From Azospirillum cavernae (GTDB taxonomy: Bacteria; Pseudomonadota; Alphaproteobacteria; Azospirillales; Azospirillaceae): a stretch of DNA of 64,000 nucleotides. The stretch's first letter is position 1. Each line of letters opens with the position of its first letter. Positions 7,480-15,591 of this stretch are shown here, piece after piece. Under the pieces are notes generated by a model. The model did no database searches, was not told where the DNA came from, and worked only from the letters and a program-made list of their open reading frames with translations. Position numbers and translations under genes: made by a program. The DNA is taken from the NCBI RefSeq assembly GCF_003590795.1, contig NZ_QYUL01000006.1, positions 124,001-188,000 of the forward strand, in the 5' to 3' direction.

Positions 7480-8352
7480 ATGACGATGGACGCTGACCGT
7501 ATCAAAGCCCTTCAGACAGCATTCGGCCTTACCTATCATGTGTCCTACGCTCTTAACGCGGAAGCGCTTGTTGGACTGAAAGGGAAGGACGTGCTGGAGG
7601 TGGGAGGAAGCCTGCCGTCAAAATTCGTGCTCAATGCCCTGGAGGCCCGTCGTTGGATTTCCATTGAGGAAATGGACTATTGGCGGGAATCCACCGCTAC
7701 CGGTCATCAACAGGGGACACCGCCGCAGGCATCGGCGGGTTTGCTGACAGCGGTGAGGGGCATTGACACGCTTGGGTCCCACGCTGTCCTGGATGGACGG
7801 ATCGAGCGGCTGCCACCCAGCCTGCACGGTTGCTTCGACGTCATCTTCTCTATCGCTGCCTTCGAACACATTGATCGCATGCCCCTGGCGCTGGATCTGA
7901 TGTTTCAGGCTCTGCGCCCCGGCGGCGCCATTTTCACCATGTACTCGCCGATTTGGTCGGCCCATGATGGCCATCATCTGCCGACGATTGTCGACACGCA
8001 TGGCAACCAGTTTGATTTCGGCAACTCGCCGATCCCTCGCTGGGGACACCTGACCATGCGACCGCCAGAGTTGTACCGTTATTTGCTGAAGCACACCGAT
8101 GCAAAAGCCGCAGGCGAGATCATCTATTACGTCTATCAGTCCCCTCATATCAACCGGCTGTTTACCGAGGATTATATCAACTTCTTTCAAAAAAGCCCCT
8201 TCACCGTGGAGAAACTTCATCTGACATTTCCCCTTCAGGAGTCATCTGAATTTATCGCCAAGGCGCAAGGTGCGTTGGAAAACTTACATCCAGGCCGCAA
8301 GCATTTTTTAAACAACGGTATTTTGGCTGTTCTGAGGAAGCCGGAATCATGA
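7480..8352 (+). CDS. Class I SAM-dependent methyltransferase
   Basis: 290 residues. The SAM-binding motif I is KDVLEVGGSLPSKFVLNAL, followed by the motif II/III region FDVIFSIAAFEHIDRMPLALD and LRPGGAIFTMYSP, all typical of methyltransferase family 11/23 folds. The ATG at 7480 is preceded by GGGAG at a good distance; earlier in-frame codons run into transposase debris, so this start is preferred. The stop overlaps the ATG of a 32-codon frame (8349). It is probably a sugar O- or N-methyltransferase for the polysaccharide, by context only. Base composition is visibly less GC-rich than in the genes to the right, especially toward the 3' end. Confidence 0.85.
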   Translation: MTMDADRIKALQTAFGLTYHVSYALNAEALVGLKGKDVLEVGGSLPSKFVLNALEARRWISIEEMDYWRESTATGHQQGTPPQASAGLLTAVRGIDTLGSHAVLDGRIERLPPSLHGCFDVIFSIAAFEHIDRMPLALDLMFQALRPGGAIFTMYSPIWSAHDGHHLPTIVDTHGNQFDFGNSPIPRWGHLTMRPPELYRYLLKHTDAKAAGEIIYYVYQSPHINRLFTEDYINFFQKSPFTVEKLHLTFPLQESSEFIAKAQGALENLHPGRKHFLNNGILAVLRKPES

Positions 8353-8447
8353 AAATAAATGATCCTAGTAAGGTTTATAAATGGCTTTTATGTCAAGGAA
8401 ATATATTTCCCGACCCTAGTCTATACCGCTTCCCAGCAGAGACATAA
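8349..8447 (+). CDS. Possible 32-residue ORF, coupled to the methyltransferase
   Basis: A short frame starts with an ATG that overlaps the methyltransferase stop (ATGA) and encodes 32 residues including KVYKWLLCQGNIFPDPSLYRF, then a TAA. Coupling and a protein-like N-terminus suggest it was the beginning of a longer transferase gene now truncated. It could also be a chance frame, as the stretch is A/T-rich. The remaining sequence to the next gene (8448-8518) shows nothing recognisable. Confidence 0.3.
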   Translation: MKINDPSKVYKWLLCQGNIFPDPSLYRFPAET

Positions 8448-8518
8448 GAGCTGCTCTGGACATTCGCAGAACCTTTGTCTAAAAGCATGTTCCGGGTGGG
8501 GTCGTTTCTTTTGGTCGA

Positions 8519-9880
8519 TTGGGAATGGTGGGAATGGTGAACATGCCGTCTTCTGAGCAAACCGGCCTGAAATCCCGTATCACGGATGGCAGCGCGACAA
8601 TCGGCATCGTCGGCATGGGGTATGTTGGGCTTCCTCTCGCTCGAGCTGCGGCAGGAGTGGGATTTGCCGTGACGGGCTTCGACATCGACCCAGACAAGGT
8701 TGAGATGCTGATGCGGGGGCAATCCTACATCCGGCATATTCCAAACGAGGATCTGGCCGCCCTGATTGGGAAGGGGCTGCTGAACGCGACCACAGATTTC
8801 TCACGCATCCGTGACATGGACGCCATCCTCATCTGCGTCCCGACACCCCTGACCAAGCATCGGGAACCTGATGTTTCCTACATCGTCTCGACCGGCGAAG
8901 CGATTGCCCCCCACCTTCGCCCTGGTCAACTCGTGGTGTTGGAATCCACGACCTATCCAGGCACCACTGCGGAAGTCCTGACTCCTATTCTGCAACGCGG
9001 CGGCTTGGTCTGCGGTCGCGACCTATTCGTGGCTTATTCTCCCGAACGGGAGGATCCGGGCAACCCCCATTTCAATACCGAGCGCATTCCCAAGATCGTC
9101 GGAGCGGATGATCCCGTGTCCCTTGAACTCGCCCATCAACTCTATAGCCGCTTGGTGGTCGAGGTGATGTCTGTCAGCAGCGCCGCCACGGCCGAAGCCG
9201 TGAAGTTGACGGAAAACATCTTCCGCGCAGTCAACATCGCGCTCGTCAATGAGCTAAAAATCATTTTCCAACGCATGGACATCGACATCTGGAGCGTGAT
9301 TGAGGCGGCCAAAACCAAGCCCTTCGGCTACATGCCTTTCTACCCTGGCCCGGGCCTGGGCGGGCATTGCATCCCCATTGATCCTTTTTACTTGACCTGG
9401 AAAGCTCGCGAATACGACATCGCCACCAAATTCATCGAGCTGGCCGGCGAGATCAACACGTCGATGCCTCATTACGTGGTGCAGCGTCTTGCCCAGGCCA
9501 TTGACAAGACGCTGGGCAAGGGTTTGAACGGTTCGCGGATCATGATGGCGGGCATCGCCTACAAGAAGAACATCGATGACGTTCGCGAAAGTCCAGCCTT
9601 CAAGCTGATGCATCTGCTTGAGGAGAGAGGCGCCGCCGTCTCCTATCACGACCCCTACGTCCTCGAGATCCCGTCGCTGCGCGAACACGCCGACTATATC
9701 GGGCGCCAGTCGGTTCCGCTGACGGCGCAGACGCTGAGCGAAGTCGACGCGGTGCTCGTCGTCACGGACCATGATTGCGTGGACTATCGCCTGATCGTTG
9801 ACTCCGTGCGCGTCGTGGTCGACACGCGCAACGCTACCCGGACCGTTCGGCAAGGACGCGTCAATGTTTTCGATGCATGA
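8519..9880 (+). CDS. Nucleotide-sugar 6-dehydrogenase (WbpA/UGDH family)
   Basis: Oxidises a UDP-linked sugar (UDP-glucose, UDP-GlcNAc or UDP-ManNAc) to the uronic acid with two NAD+. About 453 residues: Rossmann fold GIVGMGYVGLPLA near residues 29-41, central domain with AVKLTENIFRAVNIALVNEL, catalytic cysteine Cys284 in GPGLGGHCIPIDP, and C-terminal domain with GIAYKKNIDDVRESPA. The GLGGHCIPIDPFYL form and the full-length C-terminal domain fit the WbpA/WecC group better than classic Ugd. ATGs at 8519, 8534 and 8543 are all possible; the later two sit behind GGTGGGA. It is part of the repeat-bounded cargo and supplies an acidic sugar. Confidence 0.92.
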   Translation: MGMVGMVNMPSSEQTGLKSRITDGSATIGIVGMGYVGLPLARAAAGVGFAVTGFDIDPDKVEMLMRGQSYIRHIPNEDLAALIGKGLLNATTDFSRIRDMDAILICVPTPLTKHREPDVSYIVSTGEAIAPHLRPGQLVVLESTTYPGTTAEVLTPILQRGGLVCGRDLFVAYSPEREDPGNPHFNTERIPKIVGADDPVSLELAHQLYSRLVVEVMSVSSAATAEAVKLTENIFRAVNIALVNELKIIFQRMDIDIWSVIEAAKTKPFGYMPFYPGPGLGGHCIPIDPFYLTWKAREYDIATKFIELAGEINTSMPHYVVQRLAQAIDKTLGKGLNGSRIMMAGIAYKKNIDDVRESPAFKLMHLLEERGAAVSYHDPYVLEIPSLREHADYIGRQSVPLTAQTLSEVDAVLVVTDHDCVDYRLIVDSVRVVVDTRNATRTVRQGRVNVFDA

Positions 9881-9894
9881 CCATGATGCCTGAA

Positions 9895-9926
9895 ACGGTG
9901 CGGCGGCACTGTCCACGCCGCACCGT
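9895..9926 (+). terminator. Strong stem-loop after dehydrogenase gene, no U-tract
   Basis: A perfect 11-bp stem (ACGGTGCGGCG with CGCCGCACCGT) and a 10-base loop start 14 bp after the dehydrogenase stop. No run of T follows, so it is not a canonical intrinsic terminator. It may protect the mRNA 3' end or attenuate transcription. The remaining region up to the next gene (9927-10085) shows no other feature. Confidence 0.45.
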
Positions 9927-10085
9927 CACCTTGCGCCCATCAGAGCAGAATATGGGAAGAAGAACCCTCTCCCGCAAATCTGCCAAAGAAGGTCGGAGAA
10001 AAGCCGTGTCCATGGGATATTGACGAGATACGACATCACCAGGACCATTCCCACAATCTCTGAAACATTGAGATTCCGAGGCTAC

Positions 10086-11969
10086 ATGGACGCCCCCTCT
10101 GCTCGCTCTTCTGGTTCCACGTCACAAAAACGCCGTGTTCTCGTCTATGCGCCGGAAGGCATGGTCACCATTCACCTTGCGACTCTGGTCACGGTCGCGC
10201 GCTGCTTGAGCGATCAGGGGCATGACGTGTACATGCCTCGCTGCAATGGCCTGTTTGAACGCTGTGTTTCCATGGACAGCGTCACCTTGCCGTCCAATGC
10301 GGCGCCCGAGATGGTGAGTAAATTCTGTGCGAACTGCTTAGCATCGCACGATGCCGTGATGGCCGACACCGACCTTCATGGGGTGAAACGCTTCGATCTG
10401 GGGCTGCTGATCTCCCAAGACATCAAGAACGAGGCACGCCGCATCGTCGACGCCACGCCGGATCCACGCGAACTCGCGCATGATGGGGTTCTGTTTGGCG
10501 CGATGTGTCTGCATGATCTCCTTCTTAGCTATAAATTGATGAAGGACACGCCGCTGCAAGACTGGGCGTGGCGCTATTTAAGGCAGTATTTAAATTCGAC
10601 GCTTGCAACCTATCTTGCCCTATCGAAGCTGTTCGCCTCAGGCGACCTGACCGATCTGGTGGTCTACGGCCAGTATGCGGCAAACATCGCTGCCGTCAGC
10701 GCCGCCCAGCGGTGGGGCGCCAACAGCCGCCTGATCACTGCGATCAATCATCGCGGCGTGGACCGACGGTTTCTGCATGTGAACAAGCACCATTATCACC
10801 TCTGGTATTCATCCTTGATCGCGGATTGGCCAACCTGCCGAGATTTTCCTCTGACCCCAACGCAGATCCGCGAAATCGGGCACGATATTATTTTCCGCCT
10901 GAGCGGCAACGGGGTGCAGACCTATTCGCCGGGCCGGACCGGAACCGAAATCCACAGCCGTTTGAACCTTGACCAGAGCAAGAAGCTGATTGTCGCTTAT
11001 ACCAGCAGCCTGGATGAATACAACGCCGAAGACCAATTGGACATCGCGCTGGGCGCGCCGCCACAGCAGCCGCCCAAGCCATTCGTTGACCAGATCGACT
11101 GGCTAACATTCATGGTCGATCACGTCAGGGGGCGGGATGACCTTCAATTCGTGATCCGAATCCACCCGCGCGAGGATGCGAACAAACGCGATAACCTGAC
11201 GTCGCAACATCTGACAATGCTGCGCGCAGCGCTTACTGACCTGCCGCCGAACGTTCGGGTGGTGTGGCCGCGCGATCCAGTGTCGAGCTACGACCTGATG
11301 GAGGTCGCGAACCAGGTGCAGGCATGGAGCAGCACGGTGGGGCTGGAGGCCGCACGGCTGGGCGTTCCCGTGCTCAAGGCCAACCGCGGCTATTCCAGCT
11401 ATCCCGAAGGTGATTTCGTGATGAGCGCAGCGGATCGCGAGGAGTTCGGGGCCATGGCCGACTCCCTGATGGAATTTCCCCCCACCCTCGAACGCCTGAT
11501 CTTTTCCCACCGCTACTATGCCTGCTCCCGCTTCAATGCGGCATTGGACCTGGGCGACATCATCGGGCCAACCCCATTCAAGACTTGGCTGGCGGCCTAT
11601 CGGCGCCCCAAACGCATGGAAGACGTCGAGCGGGCCTTCTTCTCCAATGAGCCTATCTGGCGCTGGAAACAGGCTGATGAGACGACCGATCAGCTTTCCC
11701 TGAACCATGAGGCCATGCTGGTCATGACGGAATTGCGTCGCGTGCTGCATTTTCTCATCACCGGCACCGATCTGCAACGCGATGTTCGAATCGTTTTGAA
11801 CGCCTCCGACACCCCTATTCTTCATCCGGTCGATGGGGAGGCTGTTCTCCAACTCAATTCTGGTCGGTATGTCTATCGCTTCGGAAAAGAGATTTATTCG
11901 CGATATTCGCCCCTGTGTGCCCGTTTGGCCCAGCTTTGCGCCATCATGGCGCCCGAGGGCCGATCTTAA
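10086..11969 (+). CDS. Capsule/surface-carbohydrate biosynthesis GT-B-like protein
   Basis: 627 residues. The C-terminal half carries the signature of capsule-type GT-B transferases: FVIRIHPREDANKRDNLTSQ, then VRVVWPRDPVSSYDLMEVANQVQAWSSTVGLEA and LGVPVLKANRG, where the WSS/GLEA block is the presumed nucleotide-sugar site. The N-terminal half begins RRVLVYAPEGMVTIHLATLV. The open frame extends to a TTG at 10020, but the ATG at 10086 follows CCGAGGCTAC, a good ribosome-binding site. The 3' end overlaps the convergent TPR gene by 26 bp. It probably transfers a sugar, possibly the product of the upstream dehydrogenase (inference). Confidence 0.75.
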   Translation: MDAPSARSSGSTSQKRRVLVYAPEGMVTIHLATLVTVARCLSDQGHDVYMPRCNGLFERCVSMDSVTLPSNAAPEMVSKFCANCLASHDAVMADTDLHGVKRFDLGLLISQDIKNEARRIVDATPDPRELAHDGVLFGAMCLHDLLLSYKLMKDTPLQDWAWRYLRQYLNSTLATYLALSKLFASGDLTDLVVYGQYAANIAAVSAAQRWGANSRLITAINHRGVDRRFLHVNKHHYHLWYSSLIADWPTCRDFPLTPTQIREIGHDIIFRLSGNGVQTYSPGRTGTEIHSRLNLDQSKKLIVAYTSSLDEYNAEDQLDIALGAPPQQPPKPFVDQIDWLTFMVDHVRGRDDLQFVIRIHPREDANKRDNLTSQHLTMLRAALTDLPPNVRVVWPRDPVSSYDLMEVANQVQAWSSTVGLEAARLGVPVLKANRGYSSYPEGDFVMSAADREEFGAMADSLMEFPPTLERLIFSHRYYACSRFNAALDLGDIIGPTPFKTWLAAYRRPKRMEDVERAFFSNEPIWRWKQADETTDQLSLNHEAMLVMTELRRVLHFLITGTDLQRDVRIVLNASDTPILHPVDGEAVLQLNSGRYVYRFGKEIYSRYSPLCARLAQLCAIMAPEGRS

Positions 11970-12762
11970 CCTTGCAAGCTTCGACCAGCCCCAAAAGCTG
12001 CCGGGCGCAAAGGTCGGCGGCTCTTGCGAGGTTAAGGCTCGCGCGAATCGGATCGCCGCCATGAGCCAACTGATGGCCATACAATTTCAAGGCATCGCCA
12101 ATCTGCCCAGGAAGCCCCCGCCAAGAGGTCATGTCCACAAAATGCCTAGCGCTGACGCGCAGTTCATTGGCTTTGCTGGAGTGATCCATGGCTTCCAGAA
12201 ATTTTCCCGTCTTCGACTGGGCTTTTGCCAAGACATCATAGGCGGAAATGCAGTCAGGATTGGATGTTAGGGCCAATTGGAGCAATGCAACGGCCTCCTC
12301 ATGCCGCTCCATTCGGACGAACTGATTTGCCATGAACAGATAGCCCGCTGGTTCGTCCGGGCGCAATTCAAGGGCACGGCGACATAATTTTTCGCCCTCC
12401 TGAGCAGCGCCTTCCGCGAAGCGGATCTGGGCTAAGTTGAAATAGGCCCCGGCTGGAACGGGGGGGCGGGCAATGGCCTCGACATAGGCAGTTGCCGCCT
12501 CAGCGGCGCGGCGTTGCGCTAGAAGACAATCCCCCAGAACTTTGTAGGGGCCAGCCATAGTTGGCAAGCGGGCGACAGCTTGCCGGGCGGCCCGCTCGGC
12601 TTCCGACGCAGAGCCGCTCCGAAGCAAGCTTTCCGCAAGAAAACGCCATGCGTCGGCGTCCTCCGGATCACGCGCCAGCCAGCTTCGGCATAAATCGATG
12701 ATCTGATCCTGAAAGGACGGAGCGTTTGTCGAATCCTGTAGATGCGCAGTGTTTTTTGACAT
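11944..12762 (-). CDS. Tetratricopeptide-repeat protein
   Basis: 272 residues consisting mostly of TPR helices: repeats can be seen as DADAWRFLAESLLRSGSASEAERAARQ, GPYKVLGDCLLAQRRAAEAATAYVEA and later units about 34 residues apart, including LRPDEPAGYLFMANQFVRMERHEEAV. There is no signal peptide or catalytic domain. The ATG at 12762 follows GGAAAG at proper spacing; the upstream in-frame extension to 12906 is not TPR-like. It is convergent with, and overlaps, the capsule-type transferase gene. It probably scaffolds protein contacts; many polysaccharide loci carry such a gene, and its partner is unknown. Confidence 0.8.
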   Translation of the reverse strand: MSKNTAHLQDSTNAPSFQDQIIDLCRSWLARDPEDADAWRFLAESLLRSGSASEAERAARQAVARLPTMAGPYKVLGDCLLAQRRAAEAATAYVEAIARPPVPAGAYFNLAQIRFAEGAAQEGEKLCRRALELRPDEPAGYLFMANQFVRMERHEEAVALLQLALTSNPDCISAYDVLAKAQSKTGKFLEAMDHSSKANELRVSARHFVDMTSWRGLPGQIGDALKLYGHQLAHGGDPIRASLNLARAADLCARQLLGLVEACKVKIGPRAP

Positions 12763-13177
12763 CGTTTTCTTTCCATGCACGACGGAGAAAAAGTCTTTCC
12801 GAAGGGCCGCCAAGCAATGATTGCCATGCCTCACCGTGTGGTGTGGGAGACGTTTGTTCATGGCAAGGGCGACATTGTGTCGGTCTTCGATTCGAAGCGA
12901 AAGCATTTCTCTTAGAGTCTGACCGGAAATAAAGTTACGTGATCTCGCTGAGCTGTGATTCGCTCAAGTGGCGACACAGGAAGGAATCAAAAAATGGTCT
13001 GGAGCGAAACCACATGACCGGACTATGAGCGGAAGGAGTCGCGTTATGCAAGCGATCCGATGGAGGCGGAATAGGCGATTCGTGACTGCCCAGGTGCCCA
13101 TTGAGCAAGAAAGTGGTTGACGCGGGGATGGAGTTGCCCTGGAAACGTGGAGAGCCTTTGGTTTTGGGCTATGCAGC

Positions 13178-13357
13178 GGCCTCGAAAGCGCATGGGCTTT
13201 TGTGGCCAAGCGCCGAAGTCGCCGCGCAACAGGATTATAGAACCCGTCGATGCAGCGCCCAATGGCGATTTTGGCCACTGATCTGGAAAGGAAAATTGTT
13301 CTCCAGATAAGTTCGGCCTTCAGCGGCTTGAACACCGTTTCGACCATGGCGTTCTCT
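13178..13357 (-). pseudogene. IS3-family OrfB C-terminal remnant
   Basis: ENAMVETVFKPLKAELIWR and IGRCIDGFYNPV match the C-terminal end of IS3-group transposase OrfB. After YNPV the similarity moves to another frame (GAWPQKPMRF, the degenerate counterpart of ALGxKSPxxFE), which indicates a frameshift. The 5' part is missing: the fragment abuts the 104-bp repeat at 13359. The matching OrfA fragment lies on the other side of the repeat. Bases 12763-13177 show no gene. Confidence 0.75.
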
Positions 13358-13358
13358 T

Positions 13359-13462
13359 TAGAGCAGATCGCGTTAAATCGGGATCGATTCGACGCGTGAA
13401 TCTGCTCGATAAATCAAAGCTTAGAACGCCGTGCTGTTTCATATTTTAGGCACGGCGCTCTA
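13359..13462. repeat. 104-bp repeat element, copy B (inverted)
   Basis: Identical over all 104 bases to the reverse complement of 6979-7082, including both internal palindromes. It sits exactly between the OrfB tail fragment (ending 13357) and the OrfA head fragment (from 13462) of one IS3-type element, taking the place of the missing central part. Copies A and B point toward each other and bound about 6.3 kb. Confidence 0.9.
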
Positions 13463-13626
13463 AATTGGTTTTTCCATCGCGTCAGCGTCGATTTGCCGAT
13501 ACCCGGACCAGCGGCGACCTGCGCCACAGTGCGTCCGCTCGTCTCGGTCAACCGCACCGCCTCACGCTTGAAGTCTTCCGTAACTTCCCGTTTTTTGGTT
13601 GTTCTTGTGGAGGCTTTCTGATCCTC
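13462..13626 (-). pseudogene. IS3-family OrfA N-terminal remnant
   Basis: The minus-strand translation TTKKREVTEDFKREAVRLTE, followed by TSGRTVAQVAAGPGIGKSTLTRWKNQF, is the helix-turn-helix head of IS3-family OrfA. It stops at the 104-bp repeat and has no in-frame ATG, so it is a fragment. Together with 13178-13357 it is what remains of one IS3 copy whose centre is gone. Confidence 0.75.
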
Positions 13627-13707
13627 GTTGTTTTCTCAAAAGGCTCTCCACTTTTTCAGGGCAACTCCAACAGATGGGGATCAGCTCAGAGCAAAGGGTT
13701 TTGCATG

Positions 13708-13721
13708 CTCCCTTTCGGGAG
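13708..13721 (-). terminator. Small GNRA-loop hairpin after GT4 gene
   Basis: On the minus strand CTCCC-GAAA-GGGAG forms a 5-bp stem with a GAAA tetraloop, 17 bp past the stop of the GT4 gene ending at 13738. There is no T run, so it is a weak terminator or mRNA-end candidate only. Confidence 0.3.
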
Positions 13722-13737
13722 AACGTTTGCTGAAATA

Positions 13738-14859
13738 TCACTGGGGATTAGCAGAGGAGATGGCTTTGTAAAGCGCGATATAGCGCGCGGCGCCGACGGA
13801 GGTGGAAAACATCCTTTGCGCCGCTTTGGCGATGCCCAAGCCTACGTGACGGCGGTCGGTTCTGGTCATGGCGGCGGCGGCGGCGATGGCGCTGGACAGC
13901 CCGTCGGCGGTCGGTTCCACATGGTGGATGCCAGGAGCGAAGCCTTTGAAGTCGGCCAACCCCGGAACGTCGCTGAGGATCTGCGGCAGCCCTGTGGCCA
14001 TGGCTTCGACCGCCGCGACGCCCATTCCCTCCCGCAGGGACGGCATCAGGTGGATGTCGGCGGCGTGGAGGTGGAACGGCACGTCGTCGGTTTCGCCGAC
14101 AAAGCGGGTGATCGCGGACAGCCCCAGGGCTTCCGCCCGCAACGGCAGGGAATCGCCGGTGTTGGGATCCGTCGGACGACCAAGATGGAGAAAACGCAGC
14201 CGCCGGTCGCCTCGAAGCGACGCCAGGGCATGGAGCGCCTCTGTCAGGTTCTTCACCGGCGCGTGGGAACCAACGCTGACCACCACCACATCATCGTCCG
14301 CATAGCCCAAAGCCTGCCGGGCCGCGTCTCGCTGGGCCTGATCGGGTGGGAAGAAACGGGTGTCGTCGTACCAATTGGGGCAGAGCAGCGTGTCGTTCAG
14401 GAACCGCCGCCGTTCGTTTTCGGCGACGGACGGGCTGGGCGCGATATGGCGCGCGCCGAGAAGTTGGCGGCAGACCCAGCGCTCCAGAATTTTACGCGCT
14501 CGCAGCGAGCCGGTAAAATCGAACCAGCCGTGAACCGTGCGGACCACGCGCGCCCTGGTGGCGGCAAGCGCCGTGTAAAACACGGCGGCGCGCTCGCAAT
14601 GCACATGCACGATGTCCGGACGCTCCTGGATCGTCAGGGCGTGGAAAGCCTGGAAAAAGGCTGGATTCTTGGCGAAGGGGATGTGGTGGACCACACAGCC
14701 GACCCGTTCGAGAGTCGGGGCGAACGCCCCAAGCTCCCGGCCTGTGGAGAGGATGTGCGTGTCATAACCGGCGGCGCGGAAATAGGGGACCGCCGCCGCC
14801 AGCATGACTTCGGCGCCCGAGCGTTGCAGCGTGTTGAGAACGTGCAGAACCCGGGGCAT
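13738..14859 (-). CDS. Glycosyltransferase family 4
   Basis: 373-residue GT-B enzyme. It opens with PRVLHVLNTLQRSGAEVML, has HVHCERAAVFYTALA for the acceptor domain, SVGSHAPVKNLTEALHALASL in the donor domain and MPSLREGMGVAAVEAMATGLPQI, the E-x7-E motif region. The start lies 3 bp after the stop of the Wza-like gene, so the pair is one operon. It transfers a hexose-type sugar from a nucleotide donor to the growing repeat unit at the inner membrane; specificity is unknown. Confidence 0.9.
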   Translation of the reverse strand: MPRVLHVLNTLQRSGAEVMLAAAVPYFRAAGYDTHILSTGRELGAFAPTLERVGCVVHHIPFAKNPAFFQAFHALTIQERPDIVHVHCERAAVFYTALAATRARVVRTVHGWFDFTGSLRARKILERWVCRQLLGARHIAPSPSVAENERRRFLNDTLLCPNWYDDTRFFPPDQAQRDAARQALGYADDDVVVVSVGSHAPVKNLTEALHALASLRGDRRLRFLHLGRPTDPNTGDSLPLRAEALGLSAITRFVGETDDVPFHLHAADIHLMPSLREGMGVAAVEAMATGLPQILSDVPGLADFKGFAPGIHHVEPTADGLSSAIAAAAAMTRTDRRHVGLGIAKAAQRMFSTSVGAARYIALYKAISSANPQ

Positions 14860-14862
14860 GGA

Positions 14863-15456
14863 TCAGAACCGGCGTTCCAACACCTTGATGACGTCGCCGG
14901 GCGCGATGGGGGTGAATTCGGTGGCGCGGTAGAGCCGCTGCTCGGTCCCCTGCGGGCGAACCAGAATCACTTCCCCCTGCCGAGCGCGGTAATCATAGCC
15001 GCCCGCCCGCGCTATGGCGCTCAACACCGTCAGGCCGGTGGTGTAGGGGAATTCGCCGGGCTGCCGCACCTCGCCCAGGACGTAAAAGGGGCGGAAGGTT
15101 TGAATTTCCACGGACGCCGAGGGGTTCAACAGCAAAGCGCTGCGACGCAGCACATCTTCGATCCGCTTGCCGGCTTCCTTGGCGGTCTGGCCGCTCATGG
15201 GAATGTTGCCAGCCAGCGGCAAGGCGATGTTGCCGATGCCGTCCAGCGTGAAGTCTCCCGACATGTTCGGTTCGTCGAAAACGATGACCCGGATGCGGTT
15301 GCCCGGTTCCAGGCGATAGCCTTCCGTCGGATTGCTGATCGTCGTGGGAGCCTGTTCGCTCGGAAAATCGCCGACGGTGGACGCGCACGCGGCAAGCGCC
15401 AAAGAAACAGTCAGAACCAGCGCCTTGCAAGCCATAGTGGAAAGTCTTTGAAACAC
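14863..15456 (-). CDS. wza: Polysaccharide export lipoprotein (Wza/ExoF-like)
   Basis: 197 residues. A lipoprotein signal ends in the lipobox LAAC at about residues 21-24, followed by the export domain (YRLEPGNRIRVIVFDEPNMSG, then LPLAGNIPMSGQTAKEAGKRI) and one SLBB-like unit (FYVLGEVRQPGEFPYTTGLT). It lacks the second SLBB and the outer-membrane helix of E. coli Wza and is about half its length, as is common for short alphaproteobacterial members. The GTG at 15456 behind GAGGGA is preferred; an ATG at 15435 would start just before the hydrophobic core. It acts in the periplasm/outer membrane and probably works with the OM barrel at 16673 and Wzc at 19554. Confidence 0.9.
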   Translation of the reverse strand: MFQRLSTMACKALVLTVSLALAACASTVGDFPSEQAPTTISNPTEGYRLEPGNRIRVIVFDEPNMSGDFTLDGIGNIALPLAGNIPMSGQTAKEAGKRIEDVLRRSALLLNPSASVEIQTFRPFYVLGEVRQPGEFPYTTGLTVLSAIARAGGYDYRARQGEVILVRPQGTEQRLYRATEFTPIAPGDVIKVLERRF

Positions 15457-15591
15457 GATTCCCTCACCCCTTGTCTCACGGCACGCTAGCACAATTCACC
15501 AGCCAAATGCGCCGCCGTTGTGCCGAACCATGGGAACAGCCGACGGCTGCGAAGTCCGACTGCGGCCTTGCGTTTCCTGTCGGCATGGCTC

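Noticed and set aside
9895-9926. Full intrinsic terminator
   Set aside because: The stem is strong but no T-run follows on either strand; kept only as a stem-loop.
13465-15489. 674-codon plus-strand frame
   Set aside because: Antisense to the clear GT4 and Wza-like genes and to IS debris; no recognisable motif.
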